Below are positions 36,377 through 47,916 of a DNA stretch of 64,000 bases, one piece after another. Origin of the DNA: Lunularia cruciata. Its lineage: Eukaryota; Streptophyta; Marchantiopsida; Lunulariales; Lunulariaceae. The first letter of the stretch is position 1. Each line of letters starts with the position of its first letter. A program made the position numbers and the translations under genes. Below the pieces are notes generated by a model, which ran no database searches, had not been told where the DNA came from, and was given only the letters and a program-made list of their open reading frames with translations. The stretch spans positions 74,841,836-74,905,835 of the forward strand of contig OX419757.1 in the NCBI GenBank assembly GCA_948567375.1, read 5' to 3'.

Positions 36377-37903
36377 GTTGTGTTTTTACTTGGACGTTTT
36401 TCGTTCAGCCGGAACGACGTTTAGGGTTTTTGCGAAGAGAGTGGCGCGGTTAGAAAGAGAAAAGGTAAAAGGTAGAGGTAAACGAGAAAAGAGAAGGTTA
36501 ACAATGTGGAAATGACCTGTAGAGTACCTGGTGGTTGTAAAATTTGTTCTGTTTCTTGTTTACAAGAAAGCATTCTGTAGAGAGCTACGTAGAAGTATTT
36601 CAATGGTGTCTAGCCTTTAGTATACTCGGGTGGTCGTTCCTTCTAACTGGCAATTCGGAAGGCTGCCTAACACAAGCCAGACAGGCAGAACCATGTAAAT
36701 CTTTCTCTCGCGAATTCAGTAAAGATTTGGAGCTAAGGGTTACCTTGTATAACCTGGCATCGGTATGTGTATCAGAACTTGGTAGACCTGCTCTCGTACC
36801 AAAAGTGCATCGTGGAATTCTAGTCATGGATAGGGGAGCTCAAAGCGTGGTTGTTATGGTAGAGGGGCTGATATTCTGCCCTTTTGTCCAAAGAAATGTC
36901 ACCCATCCGATGAAGTTGGATGAACAATAAGTGGTAGTAGCTATCTTTGTATATCATTATCCCAATTTTTTGAGACTAACCGAAATTAGTCCTGCATTAA
37001 GTCGGTTCATATTGATTGTGTTATGGGAACAAGAAAGCAAGAATCATAAGCTTTGTTATAAGCAGTAAGGGGGTTAGGAGAGGCCTGGAACTGCAAGAGA
37101 GTATGAGACGAGCGACTCTATTGTTGTAGGCTATTGGTGTACTTTGCTCGACATGAATTCATTTTCAGTCAAGAAGCAAGACAGACTGCGAGACGGAGTC
37201 TTCATTAGTACTCAAAGCTTTAATAGCCGGTAAGCACATTGGAAGTTTGTTTAGTCAGGTCTTGGAGATGTAGACTGAGATGGAGAGATACAATTAAGAG
37301 AACCAGCACTAGCGTAGCTAATACATCAGACTCTTCTCCTTAAGTTTAAAAGCTATTATCTGCATCTTTATCCGATCTACATTGTTTCTGAACTGTTGGA
37401 CGTAATGCCTGTTTTTGCACTGTCTTAGTTTCCTTCTCTCGCTTGAAACTTCTGTGGTTTCTGAAGAACAAGAACTTATTGCTTTGATCTACAAATTGAG
37501 ATCTTGCACAAATAGGTTATCTTAAACACTCAAAACTTGTTTCAGAAATATTCTGAAAACTATCTCAACTTGTGGTGAAGTTGGGATATAACAAATTTTG
37601 TGAGATCAAATTGTGGCTATCTCATCATCATGCTGTCGCCTAGTTGGACTGTATCGGGCCACTAAGGCCAAATTAGAACTACGGTTACATTCAAAATTTG
37701 CTGCGCATGGAGAATATTCCCCAAGAAGTCACATTTTGAATTGTAGCCTATAACTATCTCGTGAATTTTAAGCTATGTGCACCGAGTTTCAATCTTGGTT
37801 AGTTGCTAAGCAGAATTGGATTTACAGCAATTCCTAAATTTGCTGTTGTGTCTGACTAATGAGGGTTATATCCCTGGGGAGTGTCGTTGTGCATCCATCC
37901 ATC
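36377..37903. other. Spacer between convergent genes
   Basis: Holds the 3' UTRs of the ferredoxin gene and the subtilase. A 128-codon open stretch at 36544-36930 has no recognisable motif and probably is not a gene. Confidence 0.5.
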
Positions 37904-40900
37904 CTACTGTGGGGCTTGATGGCCGACAACTATCGGGCTTCTCACCTTGTGCACCCCATCCGACCAGGTGTAGCTTCCGAACACATATGCCTCCTGCGAA
38001 GCATCAACCTGAAGAGTTCGCTTCAACGTTATGGTGAAGGACCTCGTCTCGTACATACTACTAAACGACAACCTCGACGGATAAATCGTTACCCTCAAAC
38101 CTTTGGGCGCCTGTATGGACGCAGTGTACACACTCTTGGCCGGTCCGACATTGGTCACTCTCCGGGTGATTGTCATGGTTTGCTGAAGGTTAGAAACGGA
38201 TACCGAGGGGTAATTGAGGTTGCTCGGAGTTGGAAAGTACTTATGGCTGGTGCATGCATTTTGCTCTCCCGTTATGAGTTCCACGTTCACGTCGTCGTAA
38301 CCTAGAGCGCACAAGAAGAGAGTATAGTCCCGTGGACCTGCCTCGTATACCAGACCGGGATCTACTGCTACATTTGGGTTCACCAGCCCAGATCCAGTCG
38401 AAAAAGGTCCCGCAGGTTTCGAGAGAGGATTTTTGGTGAGACGGCCGGTGTTGTCGAGCACTTGAGCTGCACACATAATACATAGACTGAGCGTGATGAT
38501 CATACAAATTACGGCAGAACGTCACACTTAAAAGTATAAAAGTATAAAAGTATAAAAGACTGAAAAGCTGATCATGAACGATTAGAGGAGTTTTTCAGCT
38601 AAAATACCTGAGGTCATAATAGCAGACTTCATTGCAGCCGGGCTCCATCGAGGATGAACGGCTTTTATTAGAGCCAGCACTCCTGAGATATGTGGGGTTG
38701 CCATGGAGGTCCCGGAGATGGTAGCGAAAGGTTTCGGATCACCGGTCCATGCTGCTAGTATGTTTACTCCTGGTGCAGAAATGTCTGGCTGCCAATGTGG
38801 TAGTAGAATAAACAGTTTGTCAATAATCTCGAATGGAAAGCCGCTGCTGCTGCCGCAGTTTGAAGACAGACTGTAAAGACAGGATCTAAGTTCAAGAAGA
38901 GGCACGTACCTTCAATATATCACCAGTCACCCCGCTTGGGCCACAAGATGAGAACTCAGCTATGACAGGCGCGGGTCTCACTCCGGTAAATGTCTTCCCG
39001 GCGTAGATGGTCGCAGTTGTCTTTCTGGGCAATCAAAAACTAAAAGATTTCAGTCTTTTCCAACCCTTCCACAAAAGAACGCGTGCACCCACTGAGAAAT
39101 GCAATCGAAATCGTAGGTAACAATATGAGGGAAACTGCCAACCTAAGAATACACGAATCGAGGTCGCATTTAGATAAGTAGTCCAGGATTTGTTGACCGT
39201 CGTCTGCCGTAATATGAACTGCTGGAATGAGATGCTCCGCAGGATCAAGAGTATAATCACCCAGTTCCTTGGTATTTGCGACAATCATCCCAATCCCGCC
39301 AGCATCTCGTACTACCTGACTCTTCGATTCTATGCTCTCGTAGATATGCCCTCTCATACACAAGACAATCTTCCCCTCCACGAGTGAGGGAACCAAAGAA
39401 TCATCATAACAGAACCTGTCATGAAAGATAGAGGCAGTCATGAAGTTAAAAGAGGTGATACTACAGCATTCAGATTCGCATGTACAACTACTATTGAAGC
39501 AGTGGAGTGCAGTGCAGTGCATTGTGACATCACTTACATTGCATAGATACGGTCAGTGGATGCTGCCTGGGTAGCTAAGACCAATGGAGCGCTTATGGTA
39601 GAGTACTTCGTCAAAGTAGCTCCCTGCAAACGATCATCAAGTCAATCGTCATATCCACATGCAAAAGTTTTCAGTGAAGTACTTCTGTTGTCTCGATCCG
39701 ATCAGAAGTCTCGTCTTGTAGTTACAGTGAAGAGTTGTTCTTGTGCACTCAAACGATTCAGATACTTCCCTTTCGCCTGCGGAAGGATGCTGGTAATATA
39801 CTAGATCGCAACAGAATCTCACAATTAGCCTTGGATTTCAGATTGTGTAAGAGGTAGCCAAGAATCACATCGAGTGCTCAACTTTAGAGCTTTAAATTGG
39901 TTGAGAGTTTCAGTAATTTCCTTGTTTGAGGAGATTCATCGGTGCAGGAGTTCATGATTAGGCTATCTACTTCTTTGAAGCAATTTCACCAACATGAAGC
40001 ATCAATATGCAAAATACAAAAGTTGAGTTAGTTGCCCTCCGACCACTTGGCCCCATCTCCATCCTTGTCAGTTTAGCAGCCAGGTCGTAAAGGTCGTAAA
40101 ACTGATAATATTATGATTGATTATGGATGAGAATATCCAAGGGTGGACCTCTTTTCTCACTTCTCCCCTCGACCGGGAAAAAGGGCGACCGCGTAGAAAA
40201 TAAGAATAGGTTTGGACCGCGTAGAAAAAGAAAAGAAGGCTACCGCGTAGACCCCATCAAACCGTACAAGGGGGAGAAAAAAAGAAGAAGGTAAAGACCG
40301 CGTAGAAAACAAAAATAGATTTAACAAGATAAATTTAAATTTAATATTTAATATAAAGATATTCAAATAATTAATTAATATTATTAATAAGAATGATTAT
40401 GATAATGTTAAATTTATTTATTAATTTTTTTAAAAATAAAAATAATTTATTTTTATATTTAGAAAAACGACATAGAGAACAGTAAGGAAAGAAAGACCCG
40501 TCAATTCAAACCGTACAAGGGAAAGATGACCAAGAAAATTTCTTTTCACTACTCGAATAGTGGTTGAAAATAAGTCCTGATTCTCACACATCACATCATA
40601 TGGTAGAACTTCTGACTCACCCTGAATCTGAGAGGTCGAGCTCGTGGACTACCACTGAGTTTGATCTGAACATAGGCACCCAGAAAACGGTCTTGAGTTG
40701 TTGCTGCGACGGTAAAACTCCAGGGCTCGACGTGGGAAACTGTCCTAAGAGAAGGGCCGTCGTTCCCGCCGGCAAAAGTCACAAGAATACCTTTCCTCAT
40801 GGCATGGAAAGAGGCAATTGGCATCACTTCGTCCCAGAATGGCTGATCGTTGGATCCAGAGATCGACGCGGATATGAGGTCAACTCCATCTTTTATGGCT

Positions 40901-43205
40901 TCCTCAATTGCTGCGAGGATGTCAACGGCTGTACAACCAGCTCCTTGCCAGCAGACTTTGTACATTGCAAGTCTAGCCTGAGGAGCTCCACCTTTGGCGG
41001 TGCCATTTGCGTAGCCATTGATGTCAGCAACAGCAAAGGAGCCTCCTGCAGTTGCAGCAACGTGTGTCCCATGTCCCTCGAAGTCTCTCGTAGAATTGTA
41101 TTCGCTACCGAAGTCCACAAACACGTTCCCTCTCGAAAAGTACTTCGCTCCTATCAGCTTCCTGCCCCAACATGAATTGACATGGCAATTGTCAAAATCA
41201 TGTTCGTTAGATGTTGGTTGGTTGAAGGAATTTAACTTCAGAACATGATGTTTTGTGAAACCGGCTGCTTTCTAGTTTAGGATCATATAAAGTTACCGTG
41301 GAACCGAATAAGCTAAAAGAAAAGTTATGATTATTAGTGAAGGTTAACCGGAGTCAACAATCATGAGCAAATCCACAAACCTCACGACATCTCCAATACA
41401 ATGAAGTCCAAATTGGTGCTTGCCTGTTGCAGAGGGTTTTAGGGAATTTCTCTCCCTCTACGCACTCTCCTTTCCATCTCGCGGGGATTGGACCAAGTCC
41501 TGCATCATTGAAGCTGGCGGATTCTGGCGTAATACCTGTTCGAGAATCAATATCTTTAGATAGATTCCTCTAAATCTAAAAGCAGTGTAGATAATAGGGA
41601 AGCTCTGATATGAGACTATGTGATACACACGAGTAAAGTGATTACTCTAGCTACGTTTTGACATGTACGCTATTTAGCACAACTCACTAAAATGTACTTT
41701 GGATATGGACAAATTGATACAAAGCCCAAACGCGACTCGAACCGTACCTGTGTCGATGATCCCAAGTATCACATCTTTACCATAATGTGCCCGCTCCCAC
41801 AGAGCACCAGTATTGGAAGAGCTGCTGCTTTCTACGCCAAGAAATTTCCATGAATTGGTTGTTGTTGGTTGAAACTTTCTGTTTGGGGTCACTCGAAGTA
41901 CCCCTGGCATTTCTGTTGGCATGAACAGATCGGAAGAAAACAAAAAGGTTTCAAAAATTCCGCTCCGCTTTCAACTAAAGCAATTGACAATGGTAACACG
42001 ATTTACATACCAAACAGACCTAACAGCAGTCGTATAGATCATCATCGTATAGCTCGAGCACGCGTTTTGAAAAATGAATTGAAACGAAATTGAACTCCAG
42101 TATCTCAACAATCTACAGGACGAACTGTTGTTATATATTCAAATTCAATCTAAGGCTTCGATTGGTTTCAAGCTTACTTGAAAGGCTGGTAACTTCCTCT
42201 GCTGTAAGCATAGCAGCGAAACCATCCAACACATTTTCATAGCAGTAAATCAAACAGCTTTCAACCTTCTCGGCACTGTCCGACAACAAATTGATCACAA
42301 TATTAATCTTAAGCTTGTGAACGTCCGGTAACGAAGTTGGCACCGACCTCTGCAGGCATCACATATTTAGAATCAAATTTTACAGAACCATTCCAGAATA
42401 GTGATTAGGAACGAAAAGTTTGATGTTTCAATGCATGAAAACTAGCAACATTAGACAGTTGTCATGTGAGATCTGTGTATGGAGTAGATTGATTACTTTA
42501 CCTGCCTAGAGCTGCTTCCAAATAACCCCCATGCGTGTTAGCTGGGTCAGCTTTACCAGGTCGACTTGGACTCAGACTTACAAGATATACCTGCTTGAGT
42601 AAAGCCATTCGTCCATCAGTTCCGGTATTCCACAGCAACGCAAAGTTTGTGACGAACAAGTCCAACGTCATGCGTGTACGAATTGAGTACACAATGGTAA
42701 GGGAAAAAGAAGCTAGCTATGTCACAATAGCTAGCTTCATGAATTCCTATACGTGGGATATAGAGACATTGAATGATACTTATTACATTGTGGATTCTCA
42801 ACTTCAAGACTCTAGTGAATTGGTTTTGAGTTGGAAAAGTGGGTCCTTACACGAGCGAGGAGTTTTTAGCTCCATGAGATCGTATCTTGAGCGATCTCAT
42901 GGAGCGATCGGGTATGTGGGATGACAGTTCAAGATGGTAGTTTGTTATACATATAATCACAGAAGGGCTCTACTCAATGCCGGCAGGGAATAAGAATGGG
43001 GCATTCTCTCTGTGAGTAAAAAATCTGTCGTACACGATCAAGATGTCCATCGGAGCTCGATCGATAGTCCGAAGCTCACATCTAAAGTGATAAACGGTTC
43101 ATGTTTAGTTACCTGAGTTTCTTCTGCTGAAAGGGAAATGCTCGCAAAGAGAACAAGGAGCAGCCCAAGCTCGGCCTGTAACATCATCTTCCTCGAGCCC
43201 ATCAT
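37904..43205 (-). CDS. Secreted subtilisin-like serine protease (plant S8A subtilase), 795 aa
   Basis: Eleven exons on the minus strand: 43113-43205, 42502-42590, 42178-42347, 41748-41912, 41424-41535, 40621-41161, 39538-39623, 39143-39415, 38910-39024, 38608-38788, 37904-38466. Lengths sum to 796 codons with the stop, and every junction is in phase. The product has a signal peptide ([15 protein letters not shown]), an I9 propeptide starting VYLVSLSPS, catalytic Asp in GIIDTG (D171), His in [12 protein letters not shown] (H240), oxyanion Asn in GGNDGP (N343) and Ser in GTSMATPH (S576), a PA domain (about 418-509, [19 protein letters not shown]) and a C-terminal Fn3-like domain (RRVTNVGP). Length is normal for plant subtilases, which process or degrade proteins in the cell wall. 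Exon 5 uses a GC donor. The subfamily cannot be told from motifs alone. Confidence 0.95.
40140..40545 (-). mobile_element. Rearranged non-LTR tail copies in subtilase intron 6
   Basis: In antisense, the tail terminus (accgcgtaga, the reverse of tctacgcggt) occurs four times at about 40191, 40215, 40240 and 40296; the aaaccgtacaag block occurs near 40260 and 40509. A very AT-rich stretch (40330-40480) separates them. This looks like nested or multiply-tailed insertions. A target duplication is not clear (ctcttttctcact against ttcttttcact). Confidence 0.65.
42709..42738. repeat. Perfect 12-bp hairpin in subtilase intron 1
   Basis: gaagctagctat and atagctagcttc flank a 6-nt loop; transcribed as part of intron 1. 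Confidence 0.9.
42869..42905. repeat. Perfect 14-bp hairpin in subtilase intron 1
   Basis: gctccatgagatcg and cgatctcatggagc are separated by 9 nt, about 130 bp from the other intron 1 hairpin. Confidence 0.9.
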
Positions 43206-43379
43206 TGCTCGTATTCAATTTAAAAACACTATCAGATTCTACGTGTATAGTACCCTGGGCACTTTGTTGAGTTAGCTGAGTGAACTAGGGATGCAGAAAT
43301 GCTCAGTTGTGAGCACTCTCGCACTAGAGCTCCACGCTTAAGGATTGGTGTGAAGCGTTGGTGTTGAAAGCTCATGTAT

Positions 43380-43395
43380 GTATATAATACTGAGG
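43380..43395 (-). promoter_or_regulatory. Candidate TATA box of the subtilase gene
   Basis: On the minus strand, attatatacatac lies about 180 bp before the start codon, a reasonable distance for a ~150-nt leader. Confidence 0.45.
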
Positions 43396-43524
43396 TGTTT
43401 CGATCTAGATCGATACATGATAGCTGCAGCAGGTATGTTACATACGTTGACATTACCTAGATACGGCCATATCCCAGAGCTGAAATTGGCGAAGCCAACC
43501 ACAATATCTAGTTGCTAAATCCTT

Positions 43525-43570
43525 CGGGCAGTTCGCTCCGCCCACTGTTGTGGACCGAGCGAACTGCCCG
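43525..43570. repeat. GC-rich 21-bp-arm hairpin upstream of the subtilase
   Basis: Arms cgggcagttcgctccgcccac (first 20 shown by position 43525-43544) and 43550-43570 pair at 19 of 21 positions around a 4-nt loop. It lies about 130 bp beyond the candidate TATA box. Confidence 0.85.
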
Positions 43571-45271
43571 TTCACCCCCAGTAACGATGGTGATGACTAA
43601 GGTCTCCGCAAAACGAGACTCAGATAGTGTTGAGTAACTTCCAAACATAGTGCTCCTCAACAGTAGCTCATGCCCTAGCTACCGTAATTAACCTGTCGTC
43701 ATGGTCTCAGGACGCCTGCATTGCGTGCTCCTCTCACGTCCAAATCACTTCGGCACCGAAATTGTCAATTGCCATTAATAACCTCTACAGATTTTTCTTT
43801 CACGACGCCGCCCGTGAAGCCAGTAGAAGTCCATGTAACCTTTGCCTTGCCAGCTTATGAAAGTAAGCACGTCATCGTGGGCCGACTACAGTGCCAAGGT
43901 GGAACTGAAGTGCTCGGATAAACATTCCTGTTTAGAGAGAGAATCCTACGTGCTCTTCTTCGCTGGAATGTGCGTTCTTTGGAGTAAATTTGCTATGAAA
44001 TTCGAGGGGATTGTGTTTCTCCCGTAAATTACAAGCGAATAGAGGGTTTGAAGTGGGTCGAAGTTGCCAAACTGAAGAAGAGAAGGAATATAGGGGATTT
44101 CAATTCTAGAGTTTACTACAAAGCTATGGAAGTGTATTATACAAGTTTAAGGGCCATCTCGTAGAGATTACAGGGACGGGAAATGACCAGGACCATAAAA
44201 CTGATTACAGAAAATCTCTAAGAAATTTGGGAAGAATCATCAACACACAGGCATATGACAATTCGGAAAAGTAGTTTGAGAGCAGAAAATTATGGGTCAT
44301 TTTGTTACCCAGTAATATCCTTCAGAACCACCCATAAATCGATTTACGAATCACTAGCGCGTACCATAAGTGCACAGCGGAAACCCTATACTGCAGACGA
44401 GTTTTGAATGTGAGAGCGACAGTTGATTAAACAAGAAACAAGTCTGAAGCAGGTCAATTGAGGACTCTATCTTCTAAACGGAGGGACTTAAATTGAGACA
44501 AGGAGCGATGCAAATCCCACGCGGCTCCGGCGAACTCGAGGTTCCTTTCGCGGAACTCAGATTCCTGCCATTCAGAACAAGAGCAATTGCTGAATGAACT
44601 GCGCAGACAAATGAGTCTGAAGAGGAAGAGAGCCTTCTTCTCTTCTTGCCAAATACAAACATCAAATGACAAGTCGTAACAATTATGATACAAAATTGCA
44701 TCTGCCTAGCTATCCCGCTATACCAGCGTAAACCGTTTGTACTCGTATTTTACGAGAATCTGAGCCACGGCTCAAGACAGACAAAGACGCATTGAGCAAC
44801 AAAATTACGCAATCCATTTCGCAACAGCCTATCGTGAATTCGCCTTTCCAGAGTTTTTTAGTAAAGGCGCGCATGTCGAGCTAAGATAGAACACATTCGG
44901 CGTAACAGTATCAAGTTTCTTCAATCGAGTTATTCAGAAACGGAATTAGACCAAACGCATCTGAGGGAAGATAGAAATTATTCGATATAGAATCAATTTT
45001 TTTTCCATGAAGGTTGACGTCTGGATATAGCATTACAATTTTTCTTCCAAGAAGGTTACGACAGTTTCGGACAGGAAATTCCAATTCAATTCAAAACGTA
45101 AGATCAGAGAAAAGAATCCCTGATTTTACCTTTTGGATTCCCTTACTAAAACAAAGCGACGGCATCCCGGATTGAAACAAGGGGGTTGAATTTCATCCGC
45201 TTGTGTATCCCGGTTGACATTTTTATTATGATGGTCGTGTTCTTGTTCGGAGACAAACACATGCATCCACA
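43571..45271. other. Spacer with no recognisable gene
   Basis: Only short open stretches without family motifs on both strands. Confidence 0.55.
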
Positions 45272-45573
45272 CCTAACCGACCCCCAATATTTGGCGCTTC
45301 GGGTTGGTCGACCCCCAAGTTGGCAAAAAGACTTAACCGACCCCCTCATCGCCCAACAGGGTGACAGGGTGAGTGAGTCCTACGTGGCATTATCACAAAC
45401 ACGACACATGAAATACAAGCATATGAATTGGTTTCCAGGACGAACTCACTCTATGCCAACTATTATTCACGGATGTCACGTCAGACCACATTGCTCTTGA
45501 GGGTCGTCGGTGAAGTCTTTTCTGCAACTTGAGGGTCCAGTAGATCGAAGTGCCAAATATGCGGTCGGTTAAG
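45272..45573. mobile_element. Putative 302-bp MITE/foldback with ~75-bp inverted ends
   Basis: The left end (45272-45346) and the reverse complement of the right end (45499-45573) align over about 75 bp: c(c/t)taaccgac, atatttggc(g/a)cttcg, (c/t)caagttg, aaaagactt(a/c)accgac. The arms differ at roughly a fifth of positions. There is no coding capacity in the middle. No clear target duplication was found. Confidence 0.65.
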
Positions 45574-46189
45574 TCTTTCTCTGGCACTACATCTGTTACT
45601 ATAGTGTGACTGCGAATTCCAAAACCAACCACCATGAAAATTACATTTGGAAAGGGACGTCACGTTTGGAGAAGATAAAAATAGACGGTGATACAAAGAA
45701 AAGAATTCTCGATGTTTATGAAATACTCGAAAAACAACTACAACTTAATTTTAACTCCAGAGCCTTTCCATCTAATATCCTCGAGAATGAAATCATTCTA
45801 GGTGTGTGAATGCCAGATATTGTCAATTAAGAACATGAAGATTTTCTTATCGTAGTGAGTATCTTAACGTACCAGCTCTTAAGGGATCATAGCTGTGTAA
45901 CTTCTTTAGTAAAACATTGTCCTCGCTCTCCATGCCTGAAAATGCGATGGCATGCTTTTCTCACTCTATTCACGCCGCTCTTGAAAGTTTCTTGACGATG
46001 TATACCAGCTGCAGGCGAGCACAGTATAAAATGGAGTAGAACTGTACAAGTGGTTGAGGAGGCCAAAGGGATAAAGCCATTGCAGCAGGAGATGTGTTGT
46101 TATTATTCTAATGAGTAGTTTCAAGAGTACAAGATCACAATGCTGTCATTGTCTAGTGACTCACTTGGACTTTCAGATACAGTATAATT
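45574..46189. other. Spacer with no recognisable gene
   Basis: A short open stretch at 45606-45809 has no family motif. Confidence 0.5.
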
Positions 46190-46443
46190 TATCACGGAAA
46201 TGAATAATGAGAGTGCACACACCAAAGTTCACCAAATGCTCTCGCGGTACACAAGTCTTGCACGAATATACATATAGGATATATAGGTAGAGAAGAAATA
46301 CACAAGCAGGCGAGTCACACTTCACCAGAACTCTAAAATGATGACTAACGGAACGGGGGAGTAAAGAATAAAGTGGACTAAAGATGAACTCTCTTGCGTT
46401 CACTAAGCACTAGGAGTATTAACTTGTAATACTTCATCCAACA
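46190..46443 (-). repeat. Copia 3' LTR
   Basis: Begins TGTTGG on the minus strand directly after a purine-rich tract (gcttgagagagag). It shares gcgttcactaagc, aatgaataatga and gagaagaa blocks with the other LTR, with substantial divergence, which implies an old insertion. Confidence 0.8.
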
Positions 46444-47655
46444 CTCTCTCTCAAGCTAACGTCAATATCTTTGACTCCTAGATCAGATTTGAAATATTCA
46501 GATTCAGAAATATTTATCTCAAGTAAAGTTTAGGTGAAAATATCATCGATTTGCTCATCTGTAGGAATATATTGCAGATCTACTTCTCCAGCTAATAATT
46601 TTTCTCTAATGACATGATAATCGACCTCTATATGTTTGGTTCGTTACATGAAATATTGGATTGCTAAAAAAATTATAGGATCATGGAATATATATTCCAT
46701 ATCTTCTAAATGAAGTGTCAAGCTTCCTTCCTGAATATGACCCTCATTGTACAAAATTCTACAAATAGACTCACATGTAGCATTAGTAACCCCTGTATTC
46801 CATTTTTGTTGATGCTAAAGCAATGGATAAGTTATTTCTTCGATGACCCACTAATTGTAGATATTCAAAGGTTGAAAATATAAACCGATGTTGATATTCG
46901 ATCGTGAGTATTTCTTGCCCGTCCGCATCAAGACAACCTTGTACAATGGGTAACACCAGTTGAATAGTGAAGACCAAATTGGATGGTAAACTTCACATAA
47001 TGTAGAATCCATTGAACTGTATCAAGATGTGGCTTCTTTGGTGCTTGCACAAATTGACTCACTGGACTAACCTCATATCTTAGATATGGTCTAGTAAGGG
47101 TAAAATACATGAGACTTCGTTTGTACATATTTGGATCAGCCAACAACTCATCATCTTCAGACTGCTACCTGCTACCAATGATAATCAGTTCATCAGCATA
47201 GATGACCAATAAAACTATATTGTAGTTGGTATAATGAAAAACATGAACTACAAAATTGGATTCCAATAGATAAAAGATAACAATTTATCTTGGCCTTTCG
47301 AAGTAAAAGACAATGCACATCTTGAATAGCAGGTTTCTTCCGAGCAAGTACATTGAGATCTGAAGGAGCACCTGCATGACAAGCCCCCGTCACAAAATCA
47401 AATTAATTTTTGCCTTTCAGAAAAATATACATTCTATTTTCCTTGCGGAATAACTGATCTTTGTCAAGGCCTTACCCGTGATGCTACCCGCATCCATATG
47501 TATCGAGTTTAGTACACATGGCACAAATCCATAAAATCAGATCACTTAGCAACCAATCGAAAAAATCAGATCACTTGGCAACCGAGATCATCTCACAAAT
47601 CTAAACTAAAAGGCACTCATCGTCTCTCCCCTGCTCTCATGTACCATGTTAATCT
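46444..47655 (-). pseudogene. Copia RT-end and RNase H, broken
   Basis: On the minus strand: VIYADELIIIGSR (the YVDDII block of RT, with one Asp lost), MLADPNMYKRSLMYFTLTRP, VSQFVQAPKKPHLD, then RNase H as GCLDADGQEI, RRNNLSIALASTKMEYRG, and the end motif RTKHIEVDYHVIREK followed by PTDEQIDDIFT. These are the standard C-terminal blocks of copia pol. Stops and frame changes are present. Confidence 0.85.
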
Positions 47656-47664
47656 ATGATACCA
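47656..47664 (-). promoter_or_regulatory. Copia primer-binding site
   Basis: tggtatcat on the minus strand, next to the 5' LTR, matches the start of the initiator-Met tRNA complement used by plant copia elements (TGGTATCAGAGC). Confidence 0.75.
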
Positions 47665-47916
47665 TATTACTGAAATGAATAATGAAAGTGGAAATACCAA
47701 AATTCACCAAAGAATGATCTCGCGGGACACAAATCCTACACGAGAATATATAGTTAGAGAAGAATTATAGAAGTAGTCGACTCACTCTTCACCATAACTC
47801 TAACTCCAAAGTGATGACTATCGAGAAAGGTAGAGAATCAAGTGTGACTAAGGATTAAAATCCTGCGTTCACTAAGCGCCAGGACTATTAGCTTGTGATA
47901 TTTCTAGATCTCAACA
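47665..47916 (-). repeat. Copia 5' LTR
   Basis: Partner of 46190-46443; begins TGTTGAG on the minus strand and ends next to the primer-binding site. Confidence 0.8.

Larger units (their letters stand above)
46190..47916 (-). mobile_element. Internally deleted Ty1/copia element with both LTRs
   Basis: About 1.7 kb on the minus strand. Two ~250-bp direct repeats (46190-46443 and 47665-47916) flank 1.2 kb of internal DNA that keeps the primer-binding site, the last part of RT, RNase H and the polypurine tract. Gag, protease, integrase and most of RT are missing. Full copia elements are about 5 kb, so this is a deletion derivative, movable only in trans if at all. No clear 5-bp target duplication was found. 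Confidence 0.85.

Noticed and set aside
36544-36930. 128-codon open stretch downstream of the ferredoxin gene
   Set aside because: No motif, no splice or promoter context; likely 3' UTR/spacer.
45186-45500. 104-codon open stretch
   Set aside because: Lies mostly inside the inverted-repeat element and lacks any motif.
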